Assembly (NCBI RefSeq): GCF_040222615.1
Contig: NZ_JAVKCQ010000150.1
Location: forward strand, 1-18,751
Origin: Haliea sp040222615
GTDB taxonomy: Bacteria; Pseudomonadota; Gammaproteobacteria; Pseudomonadales; Halieaceae
Direction of reading: 5' to 3'
DNA length: 18,751 nucleotides
Position 1 is the first letter of the stretch. Each line of letters opens with the position of its first letter. Of this stretch, positions 15,132 through 18,751 are shown in pieces. The notes below the pieces were generated by a model. It had not been told where the DNA came from and ran no database searches. It saw nothing but the letters and a program-made list of their open reading frames with translations. A program made the translations under genes and the position numbers.

Positions 15132-16370
15132 ATGGGCAGCGTACAGGACAAGCGGATGATCGTCGGGCTGGATATCGGCACCTCCAAGGTGGTCGCTTTG
15201 GTGGGCGAATTGAATGCCGAGGGCGGCATCGAGATCGTCGGCATCGGCTCCCATCCTTCCAAGGGCATGAAGAAGGGCGTGATCATCAATATTGAATCCA
15301 CCGTGCAGTCGATCCAGCGCGCAGTGGAAGAGGCTGAACTGATGGCGGGCTGCCAGATCCACTCGGTCTACGTCGGCGTTGCCGGCAGCCATATTCGCAG
15401 CCTGAACTCCCACGGCATCGTCGCCATTCGCGATCGCGAAGTGCAGCAGGCGGATCTGGAGCGGGTCATCGATGCCGCCCAGGCAGTGGCGATACCGGCG
15501 GATCAGAAGATCCTGCATATCCTGCCGCAGGAGTATGTAATCGATAACCAGGAGGGCATCAAGGAGCCCCTGGGGATGTCGGGGGTGCGGCTGGAGGCGA
15601 AGGTGCACCTGGTGACCTGCGCGGTGAACGCGGCCCAGAACATCGAGAAGTGTATCCGCCGCTGTGGCCTGGATGTGGAGGAAATCATCCTCGAGCAGCT
15701 GGCCTCCAGCTTTTCGGTGCTGACCGAGGATGAGCGTGAGCTGGGGGTATGCCTGGTGGATATTGGCGGTGGCACCACCGATATCGCGATTTTCACTGAC
15801 GGTTCGATCCGCCACACCGGGGTTATCCCGATAGCCGGCGACCAGGTGACCAACGATATCGCCATGGCCCTGCGCACGCCGACCCAGTACGCGGAGGAGA
15901 TCAAGATCAAGTACGCCTGCGCCCTGACCCAGCTGGCCGGTCCGGACGAGACCATCAAGGTGCCGAGTGTCGGCGACCGGCCGCCGCGGGACCTGTCCCG
16001 GCAGTCCCTGGCGGAGGTGGTGGAGCCGCGCTACGACGAACTGTTCACTCTGATCCAGGCCGAGCTGCGCCGCAGTGGCTACGAGGAGATGATTCCCGCG
16101 GGCGTGGTGCTGACCGGCGGTACGGCCAAGATGGAAGGGGTGGTGGAGCTGGCGGAGGAGATTTTCCACATGCCGGTACGGGTGGGTTATCCGCAATCGG
16201 TCAAGGGCCTCAACGATATCGTCCGCAACCCGATTTACGCCACCGGCGTGGGGTTGCTGCAGTACGGGCAAAAGAACAGCAGTGAGCGAGCGGGCAGCGC
16301 CAGTCGCGGCAGTGTGCCTGGCGAGGGAATGATCGCGCGCTTCAAGGGCTGGTTACAGAGCAATTTCTAG
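15132..16370 (+). CDS. ftsA: Cell division protein FtsA
   Basis: FtsA is the actin-like membrane tether of FtsZ and helps activate septal synthesis. The 412-residue protein (E. coli 420) has the phosphate-1 segment VGLDIGTSKVVALVGEL, the SHPSKGMKKGVI and VGVAGSHI stretches of the 1C region, the phosphate-2 motif D210-I-G-G-G-T-T, and VLTGGTAKMEGV. It ends in an amphipathic membrane-targeting helix (GMIARFKGWLQSNF, 399-412) after a flexible linker. The ATG at 15132 follows ftsQ by 7 bases, with a GGGGGAG stretch upstream overlapping the ftsQ end. A 61-base gap containing a hairpin follows before ftsZ. Confidence 0.96.
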   Translation: MGSVQDKRMIVGLDIGTSKVVALVGELNAEGGIEIVGIGSHPSKGMKKGVIINIESTVQSIQRAVEEAELMAGCQIHSVYVGVAGSHIRSLNSHGIVAIRDREVQQADLERVIDAAQAVAIPADQKILHILPQEYVIDNQEGIKEPLGMSGVRLEAKVHLVTCAVNAAQNIEKCIRRCGLDVEEIILEQLASSFSVLTEDERELGVCLVDIGGGTTDIAIFTDGSIRHTGVIPIAGDQVTNDIAMALRTPTQYAEEIKIKYACALTQLAGPDETIKVPSVGDRPPRDLSRQSLAEVVEPRYDELFTLIQAELRRSGYEEMIPAGVVLTGGTAKMEGVVELAEEIFHMPVRVGYPQSVKGLNDIVRNPIYATGVGLLQYGQKNSSERAGSASRGSVPGEGMIARFKGWLQSNF

Positions 16371-16387
16371 GATTTCAGGTGGTTAAC

Positions 16388-16407
16388 CGTCGCACCCCGG
16401 TGCGGCG
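16388..16407 (+). promoter_or_regulatory. Hairpin in the ftsA-ftsZ gap
   Basis: CGTCGCAC (16388-16395) pairs with GTGCGGCG (16400-16407) around a CCCG loop: 8 pairs with one U-G. It lies 24 bases before the ftsZ ATG and just before the GGGGAG ribosome site (16419-16424). No T-run follows, so it is not an intrinsic terminator. It may mark an RNA-processing or mRNA-stability site that sets ftsZ levels; this role is inference. Confidence 0.4.
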
Positions 16408-16431
16408 CCATGCAAAAAGGGGAGTAATATC

Positions 16432-17592
16432 ATGTTTGAACTTATCGACAACGTACCTCAGAACGCCATCATCAAAGTCATCGGAGTCGGTGGCGGCGGT
16501 GGCAACGCTGTGAAACACATGATCGAGAACCTGGTCGAAGGAGTGGATTTCATCTGCGCCAACACCGACGCCCAGGCACTGTCGGACATCCGTTCCAAGA
16601 CGGTCCTGCAGCTCGGTGGAGCTATCACCAAGGGGCTCGGTGCAGGGGCCAACCCGGACATCGGGCGGGCAGCGGCACTGGAGGACCGGGACCGTATCGC
16701 CGATGCCCTGCGCGGGGCGGACATGGTCTTCATCACCGCCGGCATGGGTGGTGGTACCGGCACCGGCGGCGCCCCGATCGTGGCCGAAGTGGCCCGCGAA
16801 ATGGGTATCCTGACGGTGGCCGTGGTCACCCGTCCGTTCCCCTTCGAGGGCAAAAAGCGGCTGGCGATTGCCGAGGCCGGGGTGCGGGAACTGCAGCAAC
16901 ATGTGGATTCCCTGATCACCATTCCCAACGAAAAGTTGCTTGAGGTTCTCGGAAAAAGTACCAGTTTATTGGATGCCTTCAAGGAAGCGAATGATGTATT
17001 GTTGGGCGCAGTTCAGGGTATCGCCGACCTGATTATTCGCCCCGGCATGATCAACGTGGATTTCGCCGATGTGCGCACGGTGATGTCGGAAATGGGCATG
17101 GCCATGATGGGTACCGGCAGTGCCCGCGGTGAGAATCGCGCCCGGGAAGCAGCGGAACGTGCTATCAACAGCCCGCTTCTGGACGACATCGACCTGCGCG
17201 GGGCCCGCGGTATCCTGGTGAACATTACAGCCGGGCTGGATCTGTCACTGGGCGAGTTCTCCGAAGTTGGCGACACGATTGAAGAGTTTGCCTCGGACGA
17301 TGCCACGGTAGTGGTGGGCACCGTGATCGACCCGAACATGACGGACGAGATCAAGGTGACCGTAGTCGCGACCGGTTTGGGTGGCGAGGTGGTCAGGACG
17401 GCTACGCTGCAGGTTGTGGAAGCGGCACCGCGTGCGGTCGAGGCGACAGCGGACGAGCCGGATTACCGGGAGCTGGATCTTCCCACTGGCCTGCGCAGGG
17501 CCCGCTCTGCGGGTGGCGGCCAGGCGGCAGCGGCAGGTGGTAACGGCGATTATTTTGACATCCCCGCATTTTTGCGGCGACAGGCTGACTAG
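16432..17592 (+). CDS. ftsZ: Cell division protein FtsZ (tubulin-like GTPase)
   Basis: FtsZ polymerises into the cytokinetic ring. The 386-residue protein (E. coli 383) has IGVGGGGGNAV near the N-terminus, the tubulin signature G106-G-G-T-G-T-G112, and the T7 catalytic loop N208-V-D210-F-A-D213. A poorly conserved linker rich in Ala and Gly spans about 318-372. The conserved C-terminal peptide DYFDIPAFLRRQAD (373-386), which binds FtsA and ZipA, is intact. The ATG at 16432 is preceded by a strong GGGGAG site 7 bases upstream. The gene is the first after a real untranslated gap, consistent with extra control of its dosage. Confidence 0.98.
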   Translation: MFELIDNVPQNAIIKVIGVGGGGGNAVKHMIENLVEGVDFICANTDAQALSDIRSKTVLQLGGAITKGLGAGANPDIGRAAALEDRDRIADALRGADMVFITAGMGGGTGTGGAPIVAEVAREMGILTVAVVTRPFPFEGKKRLAIAEAGVRELQQHVDSLITIPNEKLLEVLGKSTSLLDAFKEANDVLLGAVQGIADLIIRPGMINVDFADVRTVMSEMGMAMMGTGSARGENRAREAAERAINSPLLDDIDLRGARGILVNITAGLDLSLGEFSEVGDTIEEFASDDATVVVGTVIDPNMTDEIKVTVVATGLGGEVVRTATLQVVEAAPRAVEATADEPDYRELDLPTGLRRARSAGGGQAAAAGGNGDYFDIPAFLRRQAD

Positions 17593-17662
17593 CGAGGGTC
17601 TCCCGACACCCTGATCGGGCGGGCCCTGCAAGTCGCAGAGCACCGAGGATGGGTGAAGGACT

Positions 17663-18574
17663 ATGATTCGACAGCGCACTTTACGCAATGCGATCAAGGC
17701 AACGGGCATTGGCCTGCACACCGGTGAGAAAGTATATCTCACCCTGTGCCCGGCCCCGGTCAACGCCGGTATTGTGTTCAGGCGCGTGGATCTGGACCCG
17801 GTAGTCGAAATTCCGGCGCGGGCGGAGAACGTGAAGGAAACCACCCTGTCGACGACCCTGATTGCCAATGGGCAGAAGGTGTCGACAGTCGAGCACCTGT
17901 TGTCCGCCATGGCGGGCCTGGGGATCGACAACGCGTTCGTCGATGTCAGCGCAGCAGAAGTGCCGATCATGGATGGCAGTGCGGGCCCCTTTGTGTTCCT
18001 GATCCAGTCCGCTGGCATCGAGGAGCAGAACGCGGCGAAGAAGTTCATCCGCATCAAGCGTCCGGTCACGGTGGAAGACGGGGACAAGACAGCCAGCTTT
18101 CTCCCCTTTGATGGCTTCAAGGTCTCGTTTTCCATCGATTTCGACCATCCGGTATTCCGCGAGCGCTCACCTCACGCCGAGATCGACTTTTCCAGCACCT
18201 CCTTCGTCAAGGAAGTGAGCCGCGCCCGGACGTTCGGTTTCATGCACGAGATCGAGTATCTGCGTTCCCAGGGCCTGGCCCGCGGCGGTAGCGTGGACAA
18301 CGCCATCGTTGTGGACGAGTACCGCATTCTCAACCAGGACGGCTTGCGCTACGACGACGAGTTCGTCAAGCACAAGATCCTCGACGCCATCGGCGACCTC
18401 TATCTGCTGGGTTACGGGGTGATAGGCGAGTACCGCGCGCACAAATCCGGCCATGCGCTCAACAACACCTCCCTGCGGGCGCTTATCGCGCAGCCCGATG
18501 CCTGGGAAATGGTGACCTTTGAAGACGAGGCCACCGCCCCGATCTCCTACTCCCTGAGCCCGGTCGCCGCCTGA
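17663..18574 (+). CDS. lpxC: UDP-3-O-acyl-N-acetylglucosamine deacetylase LpxC
   Basis: LpxC is the zinc amidase that performs the committed step of lipid A synthesis. The 303-residue protein (E. coli 305) begins MIRQRTLRNAIKATGIGLHTG. It has the zinc ligands H78 (in TVEHL), H237 and D241 (KHKILD), plus the catalytic histidine H264 in KSGHALNN. SRARTFGFM and GGSVDNAIVVD are also conserved. The 70 bases between ftsZ and this gene hold only weak inverted repeats and no convincing terminator or promoter, so read-through from the dcw operon is likely. The ribosome site is modest (GGGTG at 17651-17655, AAGGA at 17656-17660). Its position after ftsZ is standard in gammaproteobacteria. Confidence 0.97.
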   Translation: MIRQRTLRNAIKATGIGLHTGEKVYLTLCPAPVNAGIVFRRVDLDPVVEIPARAENVKETTLSTTLIANGQKVSTVEHLLSAMAGLGIDNAFVDVSAAEVPIMDGSAGPFVFLIQSAGIEEQNAAKKFIRIKRPVTVEDGDKTASFLPFDGFKVSFSIDFDHPVFRERSPHAEIDFSSTSFVKEVSRARTFGFMHEIEYLRSQGLARGGSVDNAIVVDEYRILNQDGLRYDDEFVKHKILDAIGDLYLLGYGVIGEYRAHKSGHALNNTSLRALIAQPDAWEMVTFEDEATAPISYSLSPVAA

Positions 18575-18577
18575 GCT

Positions 18578-18598
18578 GGCCCCTGCAGAGCAGGGGCC
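18578..18598 (+). terminator. GC hairpin just after lpxC, possible cluster terminator
   Basis: GGCCCCTG (18578-18585) pairs perfectly with CAGGGGCC (18591-18598) around a CAGAG loop, starting 4 bases after the lpxC stop. The stem is very stable, but no T-run follows, so termination efficiency is uncertain. The right arm is shared with the larger palindrome and window-end repeat, so the hairpin may be part of a repeat element reused as a terminator. Confidence 0.5.
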
Positions 18599-18632
18599 CG
18601 GAACTGCCCGCCACCTGACCGTCGGTAACTTC
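18587..18632 (-). repeat. GC-rich intergenic repeat, copy B (inverted relative to copy A)
   Basis: Read on the minus strand, GAAGTTACCGAC (18632-18621) and GCCCCTGCTCT (18597-18587) repeat the two blocks at 1-12 and 37-47, in the same order and with near-equal spacing. Another shared block, CTCCAACCCAG, is at 137-147 (plus) and 18734-18724 (minus). The copies are diverged between the blocks, as expected of an old dispersed repeat. Confidence 0.55.
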
Positions 18633-18665
18633 ACTCCGGTCAGTTGGCGGCCAGTCCCGGCCCCT
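18592..18665. repeat. Long imperfect palindrome downstream of lpxC
   Basis: The left arm 18592-18621 and right arm 18637-18665 are complementary over about 26 pairs, with three mismatches and one bulged base, around a 15-base loop. The innermost CTGACCG/CGGTCAG and the outermost AGGGGCC/GGCCCCT pair exactly. It resembles REP/BIME-type extragenic palindromes in form. It competes with the small hairpin at 18578-18598. Confidence 0.6.
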
Positions 18666-18751
18666 CCCACCCACCGAGTACATCCCGCCACAGCTTCCCT
18701 CATGGAGAGCCGGAAGCGACACGCTGGGTTGGAGGGAGCCCGGCGGGGTAG
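18666..18751. repeat. Further palindromic intergenic sequence at window end
   Basis: GCTTCC (18693-18698) pairs with GGAAGC (18712-18717), nested within CCCGCC (18684-18689) and GGCGGG (18742-18747). CTGGGTTGGAG (18724-18734) is the reverse complement of 137-147 near the start of the window. No gene was recognised after lpxC. Confidence 0.4.

Noticed and set aside
14880..16271. 463-residue open frame on the minus strand
   Set aside because: It is antisense to ftsA and ftsQ; no ribosome site or family features were seen.
16410..16427. Five-codon mini-frame (ATG to TAA) just before ftsZ
   Set aside because: It has no ribosome site of its own and contains the ftsZ ribosome site by coincidence. 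There is no evidence that it is translated.
17593..17662. Possible terminator or attenuator between ftsZ and lpxC
   Set aside because: Only short competing stems of 4-5 bp with large loops and no T-run; not convincing.
1..18751. CRISPR arrays, insertion sequences, tRNA genes, prophage or defence genes
   Set aside because: None was seen. There are no regular repeat-spacer arrays and no transposase or integrase, and the coding content is entirely core dcw genes.

Overview
The window holds a complete division and cell wall (dcw) cluster of a high-GC gammaproteobacterium. All protein genes are on the + strand, and the gene for RNase P RNA (rnpB) lies just upstream. The order is rnpB, mraZ, rsmH, ftsL, ftsI, murE, murF, mraY, murD, ftsW, murG, murC, ddlB, ftsQ, ftsA, ftsZ, lpxC. 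The rnpB-mraZ arrangement and the exact gene order resemble Pseudomonas and marine relatives such as Cellvibrionales/Halieaceae. MurE carries the DNPR motif of meso-diaminopimelate-adding enzymes, FtsZ ends in a gammaproteobacterial C-terminal peptide, and lpxC closes the operon, so this is a Gram-negative. The family-level placement is inference from gene order and protein sequence only.

Layout. Bases 1-193 are non-coding and contain short GC-rich repeats. Bases about 194-536 encode a compact class A RNase P RNA. Bases 537-918 form the only gene-free stretch over 300 bases. It holds a hairpin after rnpB, an AT-rich segment, a sigma70-type promoter (814-843) and a ladder of MraZ-type boxes spaced exactly 10 bp apart. 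From 919 to 18574 the genes are nearly gapless. Most junctions are ATGA-type or other short overlaps. The only untranslated gaps longer than a few bases are mraY-murD (23), ftsA-ftsZ (61) and ftsZ-lpxC (70). From 18575 to the end there are nested palindromes, and no gene was recognised.

How the genes work together. MurC, MurD, MurE, MurF and DdlB build the UDP-MurNAc-pentapeptide in the cytoplasm. MraY and MurG convert it to lipid I and lipid II. FtsW and FtsI (PBP3) polymerise and crosslink it at the septum. FtsZ and FtsA form the cytoplasmic ring, and FtsQ and FtsL couple the ring to the synthase. LpxC commits carbon to lipid A. MraZ is the predicted repressor of the cluster and RsmH methylates 16S rRNA.

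I see no undescribed system here: the coding content is core housekeeping. The items most worth a second look are the phased MraZ operator ladder, related repeats in inverted orientation at the two ends of the window, a 13-residue gap near the N-terminus of MraY, an SSQ instead of SSN motif in PBP3, and a hairpin just before ftsZ.
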